A stretch of 11,564 bases of DNA from Gliomastix tumulicola (GCA_001599755.1 BCHX01000028.1:1-11564), one strand, 5' to 3'. Counted from the first letter of the stretch, positions 1 through 8,900 are shown. The notes: a model not told the origin generated them from the letters alone. Numbers and translations are program-made.

Positions 1-663
1 TGCCGAGATAAATGGCTCATACATACCAAGATCCACGACCTGGGACAATAACCAATCCGATATTGTCAGCAGGGTCTCAGACGCGCTCTCCAATGGGCCG
101 TCGGTGATGTTCTGGAACACGGTGCCGAGCTTTCGCTGGTAGCTAATCCACTTCTCTTCGAGGCTGTCTCAGAGTAGTCGGGGTCCTCGTGGACCGAGTG
201 GTCGGTTCTCTCGGCGGCCTCCTGCCCTGACGAGTAGCTCAGAGCGCTGCTCGGCTGCTCGGGGTGCTGCTGCTGCTGCGGTTATTGGTGGACGTTTGCT
301 GAGGAGGAGCTTGCGCCGTGTGCAGACTGGTGTAGGCTGGGGGATGCGAAAGTATTGGAGGGATCCGCGCCACCAAAGTAGGTAGAGGTAACGTCCGGTC
401 TCGTCATGGGGAGGGCGGCAGACTGTTGGGCCCCAAATTGCTGTGTTGTGTCGTACACAAAGCCCTGGGCTTTGGGTTGCGCAACCTTAAAATGCATGCC
501 GTTCGGGTTGGGGCTAGTAAATCCACTGTTGTCTTCTATCCTGGTCCCAACCCCTCGCCGCGTTTGGGGCGAGGAGGTTCACTTCGACCGCGGCGCCCTC
601 TGCCAGCTCTATTGGGAAGCTCAATCTGAAATGAAGAAAGTTGGTCGGCGGTGAGGTCGTCAT
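1..663 (-). pseudogene. Decayed gene remnant, unknown fungal protein, runs off left edge
   Basis: Two long protein-like stretches lie in series on the minus strand. The first (about 578 down to 285) is Gln/Ser/Pro-rich, includes the run VYDTTQQFGAQQSAALP, and continues past a TAA (284-282) into a QQQQ/Ser-rich stretch to about 170. The second is one frame away (168 down to 27) and reads like a folded helical domain (EEKWISYQRKLGTVFQNI). It ends at a good donor, GTATGT, at 26-21. The first frame also meets stops at 581-579, 611-609, 623-621 and 662-660. An alternative N-terminus starts at ATG 663-661 and stays open for about 49 codons in another frame. No plausible introns bridge these breaks, so I call it a pseudogene with at least one frameshift and one or more stops. 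I do not recognise the family with certainty. The helical segment resembles an uncharacterised Pezizomycotina protein family (weak recollection). Sequencing error is the main alternative. Confidence 0.5.
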
Positions 664-1317
664 GGTCTCATATGCTTGCTAGAGAGAGGTGCTGGGGATA
701 GCGTGAGTCACAACAATCCACCTATTCAATTCACTTGGGTTGCCTTATCCGCCCATCCCGATCTCATCTCGAATTGAGCTATTCCCTTCGCAGTAGGGTT
801 AGCCCAATTAGAAGCGATGTGTTTATTCGTGCAGCCTGTGCTTCCCATCAGATGACTCAGACCTGACGGACGCCGCAAGTTTTCCAGAGATCAGCCCCTG
901 CCTTGGTCACCCACTCCCTTGCTACGGTGGGGCTGGTATGGCGCAGCCTACGGGAACGAAGGCCGTGTCTGAAAGGAGGACACACTCATCGGTCGGACAG
1001 GTTGCACACGGTGTCGCATTTGCTGGGAGCCATCGGTGACATCGAGCTTAGAAGGAGGCTATCCAATTCAAGTTGCTATCGAAACATGCAATTATCGTCT
1101 AGCTAACGCGTCGTGGACCGGCTATTGAGAAAAGGAGGCCAGCAAGCCTATGATTTTAGAGTGAGCGAGACAAGGCGCCGTAGGCCTCCGATACGTCCGG
1201 CAGCAGTGGTGAGGCTGCTTTGCCCTACATTTGCGTTTGAACTGGGTCATCGTGTCTGCGACGCTGCGGAGTTTGACGGTGTGGCAATAGGCGGAGGACG
1301 CAGGCGAAGGACGCATG
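664..1317. other. Spacer with no supported gene
   Basis: All frames are short or have protein-unlike composition. A short plus-strand stretch near 986-1025 reads RTGCTRCR, which recalls the start of a Zn2Cys6 cluster, but the rest of that motif is missing. I see no RNA gene or repeat here. Confidence 0.4.
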
Positions 1318-1756
1318 CTATAGGGAGGCATGGAGGGGGTCGGCAGCGATGGTTTTTCTGTTGGCATTGTGGTGGTTTCCGGATGTCGGAAGTTGACCAG
1401 TGACCCTGATGTAAATCGTGACATCCTTCTCTCGTCAGCTATTTGCACGCATGAGGTGATCGATGCCAAACATCACTTACCTGGCCGGCCCATGAGGCTA
1501 ATGCTATGGGTTGGACGGCGTCCACCATTTGGTTTAGTAATTCTTCGTATTGCTCCTCCCACGCCTCAACACTGTCACCGCTTCGGATCTCTGCAGATTG
1601 AGTGTTGTGTGTATCTGCGGAGGGGCTGGTAAGTTGTTGTAGCCGTTTTTCCAGGTCTTTGAATTTACGGATGTCATCAAGGAGTTCGGTCGGGCTATGA
1701 TGAGGAGTTGAGATATCCACGAGCCACTCGCGGCTAATTGTGACTGTGGTTGTCAT
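1318..1756 (-). CDS. Possible small two-exon hypothetical protein
   Basis: Exon 1 (1756-1481) gives 92 codons of protein-like sequence: a short N-terminus starting MTTTVTISREWLVDI, a charged, probably helical segment (LLDDIRKFKDLEKRLQQL), a polar linker, then WEEQYEELLNQMVDAV. It ends at a consensus donor, CAG|GTAAGT (GT at 1480-1479). The intron holds a GCTGAC branch-like site. If the acceptor is the AG at 1427-1426, the intron is 55 nt and exon 2 (1425-1318) adds 35 codons to a TAG, giving 127 aa. An acceptor at 1407-1406 is also possible and gives a poorer, Pro/Cys/Arg-rich tail. There is no signal peptide or membrane segment. The family is not recognised. Given the decayed neighbours it could be a remnant. 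Exon 1 is much better supported than exon 2. Confidence 0.35.
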
Positions 1757-1852
1757 GGTGCAACCGCAGGCAAGAGTGTTAATCTTTTGGGCGGCTGGCT
1801 GTTGTGAAAAGGGGTTTGAGGGATATTGCCATAGGACTCGCGGCCTCGGGGC

Positions 1853-2143
1853 ATGGCTACATATATGTATCCACCGGATGGGGTAACTTCAACCTTCTCG
1901 CCAAAAGCGGGACTGGAAAAATTTCAGAGCCGATAGGTCTATTGCAGGGAAGCACAAGTACTTGGTGAAACTTCTGCCGCAGCTCAGTTCGAAGAAGGCA
2001 ACATTGCAGTCTTGGAACCACGAATAAGGAAGGTACCGCCACAAGTAACCGCCCACAACTTTGAAACAGCTCTGAAAGGAAATACGCCTTCGTGGATCTG
2101 GAGCGGGGCCAGGTATGTGGTCCGGGCCAGCAACCGCGCGTGA
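1853..2143 (+). pseudogene. Interrupted reading frame, unknown protein fragment
   Basis: From ATG 1853 the frame is open for 27 codons (MATYMYPPDGVTSTFSPK...), stops at TAG 1934-1936, then stays open for 68 codons to TGA 2141-2143. The sequence on both sides of the TAG has balanced, protein-like composition (for example QFEEGNIAVLEPRIRKV and TPSWIWSGARYVVRASN). One CAG-to-TAG change would explain the break. A GTATGT near 2113 could be a donor if the gene continued. I do not recognise the family. The frame on the opposite strand (2281-1889) is less protein-like. Confidence 0.3.
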
Positions 2144-2454
2144 ATACGCCAAGAATTGGGATACCTTGGTAGAATATGGTCCCCATGAGAGGTTGCAATG
2201 AGGCAAGGCGTGGGCTGGGACTGTCATTGATTGTAATGATTTATGAGGCTTGACGATGAAACGATGCCTTTGCATTTGCATGATAGACTATGGGAAACCC
2301 CCCCGGGACAAAACCATAGCCAAGGCCTCAAAAGAAATTCAACACTATCGCTCCAACACAGTCATCGATACTCGCGAGTCTAGTGTTCAGTGCATCGCCC
2401 ATTGATTCAATGGCTCTTGTAGGATCAATAGTCCTTCAATGCGCGCCTGCGTAG
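2144..2454. other. Spacer, 3' side of the M16 pseudoprotease gene
   Basis: No coding frame is supported. It contains a CCCCCCCGGG run near 2298 and presumably the 3' untranslated region of the minus-strand gene that ends at 2455. Confidence 0.4.
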
Positions 2455-5400
2455 TCATTCGAACTCCCGAAGGTCGGTGACTGGAGAAGCGCCTTTGCTT
2501 AGCATTTGGCCGAACTTGAAGAACGGTAAGTTGGCGATCTCTGTTGCCGACCCGGCGGCTGTTAACCTGCCAGGAACGCCCTCAGGTTTGTCGCTGCACG
2601 CTGCCTGCCCTCGGTCTGCTTGTTTTGTCTCGGCGAAAACTGGCCCTGCGATGCCCTGGGGGGGCTCCATTGGGCCAGTCTCTCTCGAGCACATATGCAC
2701 GGACATGCGGATACGCTCGCCCGAGCTAGGATCGACGTACTTCTGACAGAAGCGAAGCAATTCGAGTGTAGTGAGAGGCTCGATAGTAGCAGCATCACGG
2801 TGAGCTAGCCAAGACAAAGTTAGCACAAAGACCGATGCCCAAACGAAAACAGAGAAGCCGTGCTAGGCAACCTACCCTGCCCAAAGTCGTAGTAGCCAGA
2901 CTCGATATGAGTCCAAAGCTCGGATGCTTCCTTCTTGGGGTTAATCCATCTCTCTAAGTACTTCTTTCTCAGACTTTCTTTGTAGGACTGAAAGTCCGAG
3001 TCAGCCAAGTCTTCAATGATCTTGGAAATCTCTTCCAAGAATGCATCAATGCGTTGATCGATAAAGTCGGTCGTCTGTTTGCTCTGAACCCGAAATGCCA
3101 AACCAAACGCGCAGGAAAAGTCTTTGAGTTGGACAGATATCCGGTGTCCTAGCTGTTCTTGTCTATCGAGCTGATTGGAAAAGCGTTCTCTCACGATCTC
3201 AACCAATAACGACGCTTGAACGAAAAGAGTCCGGTCGCAATGGCCTCCTATGGAGATCAATGTCTCTACACAGTTATCGATCGTGGAAGGCTCCGATAGA
3301 GTTCCTGTGTAGACATGATTGGAGCCACTAGGGAACACCAGGGACCTGACAGGATGAATCGCATGGCTTGGCCAGACATGAGGCTCGAAGATAGACTCAT
3401 AAAGACTGGCAATTTTCAGCGCATGTTGGTCGTCCAGTTGTCCATGAGCAAGTGTCTCCATGTGCATCTCCGACAGGATCGCCCTCTGGAAAGTCTTCAT
3501 GGTTTGAAATTTGATCTTGGGCAGCTCGGATGCGAGATCTTCGACTCGAAAAGAAACATGTTCGTTCAGCCACTCCATGTAGTCGTCCACTTGCGGAAAG
3601 GCAGAGTCGGTCTTGTGGCTTCTGTATTCTCGAGACAATCTCTCCTTGATGAAATCAAGCCTGTCACTTTGGATATCCAGGTCTCGCATTCTGGTGAATG
3701 CCCCCTCCAGGAGCGTCATCCAGTGGGTTTTGTAGCCAAAAATGTTCAGAAGGAACCCGTGCAAACCAAGACTGACGGAACAGTGCAGGCCACACACGTC
3801 TGCATCGTGAGCGTACCCTTCTAGGGTATCTCTCACAAGCTCCATAAAAATCCTGGCCTTGACTGCATTTCCAGCGGAGGCGTATGTGACTGGAGACTTC
3901 AGACTGACTTTGACGTTGACGAGGGGAAGGCCGAAGGTATCGTCCTCCTTGAACCAAACCTTAACCCCATCATCGTTGCACAGGAGCTGTGGCGAAAGGG
4001 CTGGACTAGACACATCCTTCTTCTTAACTTCTAGACCCTCCGGAATGAAGTGGTTATTTCCGGGAAGGTAGAGTTCAGTGATGCGTTGATCACTTGAGAT
4101 GGTTCGAGCAGCCTCAAGCTTGGCCATCTGGTGGTCTGGTAGCTTCTCGGATGTGTACGCCACGCCATACCACTCCCGCTTCTGCCCTTTGTGTTCAGGA
4201 GGGTTGGGTGATACTATCCCCAGTAACATGTTGTCTGGGCGGATGGCTGCTAGGGCCTCCTCGATCTTGGGGGCGTCGAACTCGCCAAGCTTTCTCCGAC
4301 CAACTAGGAGTTGTTCCCGAGGAATTGCGTCTTGCATCACTCTACTGATATCAATAGCAGATTGCATGGCTGAAACCTGCTCTTGAAATTCGAAACCGAT
4401 GTCGGCCATCTCTTTAAGCTCCTCAAAGATCTGCTTTCGGGGTCGTTCCTCCTGCAGAAGAGAGACATACTGGAACAAAGTCTCACAGATCTTGAAGTAG
4501 CAACTCAAGCCCTGAATTCAGTCCTGTCAGCAAAGATTCGTAGATCAATAGGGGGAGCAAGGGGGAGGCACACCTCCTCTGTCAGTTGGATTGAGATATG
4601 CAAGACTTCAGGCGTGCCGGGACAGACGGGTTCCACGCTAGCGGAGAGGCTGTCGGCCCAACCCTTGCTCTTGATATATGACGCGAGACTACCTGGTCCT
4701 TTGTGTCCAAACAGATGGCAGATGTATTTGCTGGGCTGCGACTTGAACAGGCGCTCCTCATCAATGAGGAGGAAGGTGAAACGTAGTTCAAGAACATCTT
4801 TGACTGACTTGGCGAAGTATATTGTTCCAAGTTTATCATCGGTGTAGAAGTGTCTGTCGTCCCAGCGATTCTGCGGTGGGTCCTTACTTTCGATGTCCGA
4901 GAAAGACTCCTCCAATAATTGCTGGAGAGAATTGAGCGAATGGCGACTCGACATGCATAGCTTCATGCGATTAGCGGAGTAGTGCTTGTCGTAGAACTCT
5001 CCCAATCCGTCTCCAAGATCGGCCTCTCGTGATACAAGAGCCTGGACAGGTAGGGAGCAATAGGGTTGGTTGCAAAAGGACCGGTACAGCTGCTGGAGAC
5101 GCCGTTCTTCCTCGCTCCAATGACTGCTCGCCAAAGAGGCCAGACTTCCCATCACAGCCTTACTGGGTGATGGCCGTGTGCCGAGCATTAGGCGCAATAG
5201 CTCAACGGCGCCCGGAAGGGCATCAGAGCCAACTTCGAAATGGATTATTGATGAAGTTTCGTTGGCACGTATGTTGAAATCGCCAGCGTGGAGAGACGAG
5301 TACGCCTGGAGGTCTCGGGGCAAATGGGCCTACATGGTAGATATTTCGTGTGAGCTGGCAGGCTTACAAAATTGAGGGAATGAATCAATGAAGGCGGTGT

Positions 5401-5639
5401 GGGTTGGAGCTTTTTCTTACTAGTACCGCCATTGCCATTCCCTGCGAATTGGCATCATCGCTGAAGGAACCGACCGCAATGTTCAGCGCCACGCCGTCCA
5501 TATTGGCTTCAGGATCATGGATAAGCAACGCTTCAAATCCATTTTCAAGCTTGACGAAGCGACATTGGCGCTTATCATGAGGAGATTGCTCCAGGCCCTC
5601 CAGGACTTCAGAAGAAGGCCTTGGATCCGGAGGGTCCAT
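2455..5639 (-). CDS. Catalytically dead M16A (insulysin/Ste23-like) pseudoprotease, four exons
   Basis: Exons are 5639-5421, 5329-4574, 4511-2876 and 2804-2455. They join to 987 codons including the TGA (986 aa), close to the roughly 1000 aa of fungal Ste23. ATG 5639-5637 is chosen because homology to the plus-strand paralogue begins just after it. Homology then runs to the C-terminus: FxDKHYSANRMKL and PQNRWD in domain 1, GHxGPGS...YIKxKGW and PVCPGTP, then LPGNNHFIPEGLEV, LAHGQL, EQLG, and ESGYYDFGQ leading to the terminal DLREFE. IDE-family enzymes cleave small peptides with HxxEH plus a distal Glu binding zinc. Here the motif is replaced by GMAMAVL followed by an intron. The distal Glu position, aligned ungapped from RLQQL, is Leu (about residue 139). 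The substrate-binding Arg and Tyr of family motif LRTKEQLGY read as Asp (about 774) and His (about 781) in LDRQEQLGH. It is predicted to be cytosolic with no peptidase activity. The unbroken frame argues for retained function as a binder or regulator. Confidence 0.88.
2805..2875 (-). other. Intron 3 of the M16 pseudoprotease gene (71 nt)
   Basis: The donor is CAGG|GTAGGT (GT 2875-2874), with a GCTAAC branch site and GGCTAG acceptor (AG 2806-2805), phase 1. It joins YYDFGQ to AHRDAATIEPLT, which continues the conserved C-terminal domain. Confidence 0.82.
4512..4573 (-). other. Intron 2 of the M16 pseudoprotease gene (62 nt)
   Basis: The donor is GAG|GTGTGC (GT 4573-4572), with a GCTGAC branch site and ATTCAG acceptor (AG 4513-4512), phase 0. 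It joins LTEE to GLSCYFK, matching the uninterrupted LTEEGLKKY of the plus-strand paralogue, which lacks this intron. Confidence 0.85.
5330..5420 (-). other. Intron 1 of the M16 pseudoprotease gene (91 nt)
   Basis: The donor is GTAAGA (5420-5415) after codon CTA, phase 0. There is a GCTCAC branch-like site and a TGTAG acceptor (AG 5331-5330). It sits exactly where the paralogue at 10316 encodes the zinc motif, and that copy has no intron here. Confidence 0.8.
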
Positions 5640-6109
5640 GGCTTCGGGTGGATGGCGTCCAAGGACAAGAAGAGTGGCAGTGGCAAGACGCAAGGGGCAA
5701 GTTATGGGAGGGAAATGCCTGTGTAGAAAAGGAAACTGGGATTGCTTGAAGCTGAGCGGGCTGAGTGGTGGCGTGCGACCCCTTAAGTAGCTAGCCCACC
5801 ACAAGGGAATGCACACGACCAAAGAACTCGTCCCGCGGTCGCACTTCTTGCGATCGTTGTCATGAGACTGAGTGAGGCGGACGACTCCCCCTGTAGCGCC
5901 TAACATGTCACGTCCGTGACGACCGGGATCGTTAAAAAGCTTTCCGCAACAGGAAACTCGTATGGGTTGCGATCAACTGCCGGCGTCATGGGCATTGAGG
6001 CGGAAAATTTATTCGCCTTGGGCAGGGGAGTCTGGCTCATCTGGGCTTGGTACGCTCTGCCTCGTGTGGTGAGGGCGTGAGGCGGCACGGCACCCATACG
6101 ATCGCATTG
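5640..6109 (-). promoter_or_regulatory. Promoter and 5' leader region of the M16 pseudoprotease gene
   Basis: There is no supported coding sequence here. Read on the minus strand, a CTACTTAAGG element (5790-5781) lies about 145 nt before the ATG and could serve as a weak TATA-type element. The leader is rich in C and T, and the start context is AAGCCATGG. Further upstream is a near-perfect palindrome, GTCACG-TC-CGTGAC (5907-5920), of the type bound by bZIP dimers. An in-frame ATG at 5906-5904 exists, but the intervening 89 codons look non-coding. Confidence 0.4.
5907..5920. promoter_or_regulatory. Inverted repeat GTCACG-N2-CGTGAC
   Basis: Two perfect 6-bp arms are separated by two bases. It lies about 270 bp upstream of the pseudoprotease ATG and 200 bp before the first repeated promoter module. 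The arms contain the CACG/CGTG core used by bZIP and bHLH factors. It could also be chance. Confidence 0.35.
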
Positions 6110-6445
6110 AGTCATTCGCCGGGAGAAAAGGGATAGGCGGTGAGGTGTGACGCATGATAAGGCAAAGGCCCGGCCGTTCGAGGCCATGATCAAGCGGTGT
6201 GACATGTGTGTCTTGATAGACGGCTGCTCAGACGCGGCCGTGGGCCGCATGAGGGCCTCACTGACTGTGAAACTGATCCTCCAGCAAGCGTTCCGGAGAA
6301 ACGCTCCCGGGCTGATAGCTACTGGCAATATTTCACATCCTCCTTTCATGAACGACTGGCTGTGAATGGCCGAGGCGGCTAGAATCTATGCACTCTATCC
6401 ATGCATGCGACACACGCCGGCCCTATTTTTACACACAACCCAGTA
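6110..6445 (+). repeat. Promoter module, copy 0 (orphan)
   Basis: This aligns along its length with the modules at 6803 and 8129. Shared blocks in order are GGCGGTGAGGTGTGAC, AAAGGCCCGGCCGTTCGAGG, CAAGCGGTGTGACATG, GCGGCCGTGGGCC, AGGGCCTCACTGAC, then TGTGAATGGCCGAGGCGGCT and CTATTTTTACACACA. Unlike the other two, it is not followed by the CATATATA box, the small exon or the conserved intron, so it is either a partial duplication or a remnant of a lost third gene. Confidence 0.7.
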
Positions 6446-6802
6446 TTCATGGTCACGTAGCTGCGATTGGTCGTTTAGCCACACGCCCATCCTTGTTATG
6501 CTTTGGTGGTTAGCACCTCATTGAACATGGTCACCAGTGCCCTTGCAGTGAGACGTGGAAAGGGCGCGATACGGGCCCAGGGTCCTGGTTACTCTCTAAT
6601 CTGGTATGTACTCAATGACTTGCTACAGCAGTACAGGTTGGCCTCGCCACCGCTGTCATGGTTCTATTGGCGACCTATGATTACTAGGTATCCGAGGGCC
6701 AGCATGAAGGAGTGAACGTTGCCGCCTCTTCGACCACTGCGTGACAGGGAGTGGGAAGTGAGGCGGCGTGAGATCCGCAGTATCACACCGACAAGTTCCA
6801 AA
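6446..6802. other. Unique spacer between promoter copies 0 and A
   Basis: There is no long or protein-like frame, and no match to the small-gene exons, their intron or their 3' flank. If a third small gene once stood here, it is not recognisable. Confidence 0.4.
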
Positions 6803-7191
6803 CGAATCATAGGAGCCTGCTCAGGCTGAATATTCCTCATTCACAGGGATGAAAATGCTGGGCGGTGAGATGTGTCGCACAATGGCACGGCCGTTCGAGG
6901 CCGTGGACAAGCGGTGTGACATGTTTGGGTGTCTTGCGAGGGCCTCGCTGACAGTGACATCGGTCCTGAATCAGCAACAAGCTGACCGAATACAATGAAG
7001 TGAAGGCCCTAGTGTTGCACATCTCATCTCCCTATACTGCGGATTAGCGGCGCCGTGGCGAATGATTGGTTGTGAATGACCCAGGCGGCTGCAATCTCTG
7101 CACCCCGGCATATTCGAGGCGCTGGAGCTATGTTTACACACGCTCACCTTGGTGTTATGGCTGCCTTAATACGAGATAGAGGAGGGGAGGC
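6803..7191 (+). promoter_or_regulatory. Promoter module, copy A, upstream of the 81-aa gene
   Basis: Recognisable blocks are TGAATATTCCTCATTC, GGCGGTGAGATGTG, CGGCCGTTCGAGGCCGTGGA (6888-6907), AAGCGGTGTGACATG, CGAATACAATGAAGTGAAGG, GAATGACCCAGGCGGCTGCA and TTTACACACGCTCAC. The copy at 8129 has them in the same order. CGG/CCG triplets and the repeated GGTG(N)GTGAC element are candidate factor sites. It ends at a TATA box and is about 50 bp from its last shared block to that box, versus about 210 bp in copy B. Confidence 0.6.
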
Positions 7192-7199
7192 ATATATAT
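7192..7199 (+). promoter_or_regulatory. TATA box of the 81-aa gene
   Basis: ATATATAT lies within GGCATATATATC, about 135 bp before the ATG. The equivalent CATATATA stands before the 104-aa gene in otherwise similar sequence. Confidence 0.6.
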
Positions 7200-7326
7200 C
7201 ATGACGCTTTCCGCAGAAATTGCGGCGATGGCGTTGACTGACTCACATTAACATACAAAGTCTTTGCTGCCTCTCCCTTTACCCAGTCGCTGCGACATCC
7301 GCATCATTCTCTACTTCTTAGCAACG

Positions 7327-7630
7327 ATGGCCACCATTAACTACTATAATGTGTACGAGTGTGCTGTAAGTCACTACGGGGTTGTTATGATGTCCACTAT
7401 CTAAGCATGCTGATGAAACGCAGGAGCACAAGAAGACTTATTTCGATTTCAAGCCCCAGAAGGCGGAGGATACGATGGTCGGTGTATTTGTCCAGGAAAT
7501 CAACGGACTCGATGTCAGTTACCGGGACATGAATCGGAGCCCATTGCACAGTTCGGCGGTTGAAAAGAATACCAGATGCCCGGGATGTCCAGGATTGTGG
7601 CAAAAGGCCGTCAATGCCGTGACGGGTTAG
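7327..7630 (+). CDS. Small two-exon protein A (81 aa), unknown function
   Basis: Exon 1 (7327-7365) encodes 13 residues, MATINYYNVYECA. The 58-nt intron 7366-7423 has donor GTAAGT, branch-like GCTGATG and acceptor CGCAG. Exon 2 (7424-7630) adds 68 residues to TAG. The gene model rests on the parallel structure of the 104-aa gene at 8901: same 13-codon exon 1, same phase 0, same intron length and splice sites. The protein is polar with no signal peptide or membrane segment, so it is probably intracellular. Cys12 is shared with the paralogue. In exon 2, ungapped, His2, Tyr6 and Ser32-Tyr33 are also shared. A CxxC (RCPGCPG) lies near the C-terminus. The family is not recognised. It has its own promoter module and TATA box, so regulation is probably shared with its paralogue. 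Confidence 0.68.
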
Positions 7631-8060
7631 CCTCACTAGCTACATTGTCTTTTATTATCTTGCCCCGACCATGGTTTTCCTTGACGCAGGTTTTCCCATG
7701 GTCTTTATGCGAATGCAGGGGCTTCTACTACAGAATTAAAGAATGGCTCACAATGTGTCCGAGTGCCCTATAGTCCAGTGCTGGAGATAAATCGCGAACA
7801 TGCGATATGGCGGCTTGCTTGAGTACTCTATCCGTCGCTGGCCCGTATTGGCCATGCTGCATGAGGCGTCATCCAGAGCATGGCTCAGACAGAGGGTTAC
7901 GGCTAGCGATACCCCGGAGATTTCTCCGCTCTGGCAAACGGCATCCACGCACGAGGCTTGGACAGGTGTTTCGTAGTGCGAATTCCCTGCAACCAAGCCG
8001 CGCAGGCCACCATGGTCGCAGGTCCTGGCCGCAGGGTGTACTAGTCCATGTCCAGACACC
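7631..8060 (+). repeat. Conserved 3' flank, copy A
   Basis: This aligns with 9274-9700. From 7750 to 8006 the match is ungapped at offset 1655, with 21 differences by hand count (about 92% identity), 20 of them transitions. The proximal part carries TTTTCCCATGG and a GCTTNTACTACA-ATTAAA block that may contain polyadenylation signals. Open frames on both strands are conserved only because the DNA is similar. Confidence 0.75.
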
Positions 8061-8128
8061 ATGTCTCCTTACAGGGGCAAAAGAGAAGCGAGGCGACACG
8101 TCCTGTCACATCGCCAGGCTCTAGTAGT
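8061..8128. other. Junction between tandem units A and B
   Basis: This short sequence separates the end of the copy A 3' flank from the start of promoter copy B. It carries no coding or repeat feature of its own, apart from faint similarity of 8105-8128 to the stretch before promoter copy A. Confidence 0.4.
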
Positions 8129-8534
8129 CGAATCAGAGTCGCCAGCTGACGCTGAATATCCCTCATTCGCAGGGATGAAAAGGATGGGTGGTGAGATGTG
8201 ACACAATGAGCCAAAGGTCCGGCCGTTCGAGGCCGTGGACAAGCGGTGTGATATGTCTGGGCGTCTTGCTACACAGCTGACGAGAGGCGGCCGTGGGCCA
8301 CAGAAGGGCCTCGCTGACAGTCGGTCCTGCAGCAAGTGAAGCATCAACAAGCTAATCGAATACAATGAAGTGAAGGCCCTAGACCAGTGCTGCCCAAGAA
8401 TGCGTTGCACGTCTCATCTCCCCATCTGCGGATCAGCGGCGGCGTGACGAATGATTGGTGGTGAATGACCCAGGCGGCTGCAATATCTGCACCCCGGCAT
8501 ATTTGAAGCGCTGGATCTATTTTTATACGCTCAC
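8129..8534 (+). promoter_or_regulatory. Promoter module, copy B, upstream of the 104-aa gene
   Basis: This is the longest version of the module, with all blocks present: TGAATATCCCTCATTC, GGTGGTGAGATGTGAC, CGGCCGTTCGAGGCCGTGGA (8220-8239), AAGCGGTGTGATATG, GCGGCCGTGGGCC, AGGGCCTCGCTGACAG, CGAATACAATGAAGTGAAGG, GAATGACCCAGGCGGCTGCA. Copy A lacks the GCGGCCGTGGGCC block that copies B and 0 keep. The three copies are therefore not a simple series. Confidence 0.6.
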
Positions 8535-8736
8535 TCTAGTGTCACCAGCTACCCCGATAAGGAGCTGAGCCGAAGGATGAGGAGCGTCGGCAGAAGAGAT
8601 TGTAAGTGGCGGTGCAGATGTGAGCCCAAGAAAGCAGGAGTTGGGCACCCCTCACTCCTTGTCTGGTAGGAGGCGTCTGGCGTGATCGGATCGGCGCTAG
8701 ATGGGCAAAAGACGTAGGACCATAGAGGAGAGGAAG
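8535..8736 (+). other. Copy-B-specific promoter segment
   Basis: About 160 bp lies between the last shared block and the TATA box that has no counterpart in copy A. It is either an insertion here or a deletion in A. I see no target-site duplication, inverted repeat or reading frame in it. Confidence 0.45.
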
Positions 8737-8744
8737 CATATATA
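8737..8744 (+). promoter_or_regulatory. TATA box of the 104-aa gene
   Basis: CATATATA lies in GAAGCATATATACC, about 160 bp before the ATG, in the position equivalent to the box before the 81-aa gene. Confidence 0.6.
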
Positions 8745-8900
8745 CCATGGCGCTTTCCACAGAAGTCTGGAGCGACGGCGTTGGGTTTGATTCCTCTTTC
8801 CTGCCAGTCTCACCCACGCAGTACAAAAGCTTTGAAGCCTCTCCCCTATCTTTCACACCTAGCCGCTACTTGACCTACGTTATTCTTCCTCATAGCAGCA

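Noticed and set aside
986..1025. RTGCTRCR on the plus strand as a Zn2Cys6 transcription factor start
   Set aside because: The basic stretch and remaining cysteines of the cluster are absent and the frame has no supporting length.
3315..3824. Plus-strand open frame of 169 codons inside the pseudoprotease exon 3
   Set aside because: It is the antisense shadow of conserved M16 coding sequence on the minus strand.
5640..5906. N-terminal extension of the M16 pseudoprotease to the in-frame ATG at 5906
   Set aside because: The extra 89 residues have leader-like composition and no match to the paralogue, whose homology begins just after the ATG at 5639.
7748..8062. Minus-strand open frame of 104 codons in the 3' flank, conserved as 98 codons at 9403-9699
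   Set aside because: Most differences between the copies fall at first and second codon positions of this frame, so the protein is not constrained. The frame persists because the DNA is about 92% identical.
7807..8124. Plus-strand open frame in the 3' flank, with a counterpart at 9408-9704
   Set aside because: Synonymous and non-synonymous differences are about equal by hand count, and the ends diverge after the repeat stops. There is no convincing constraint.
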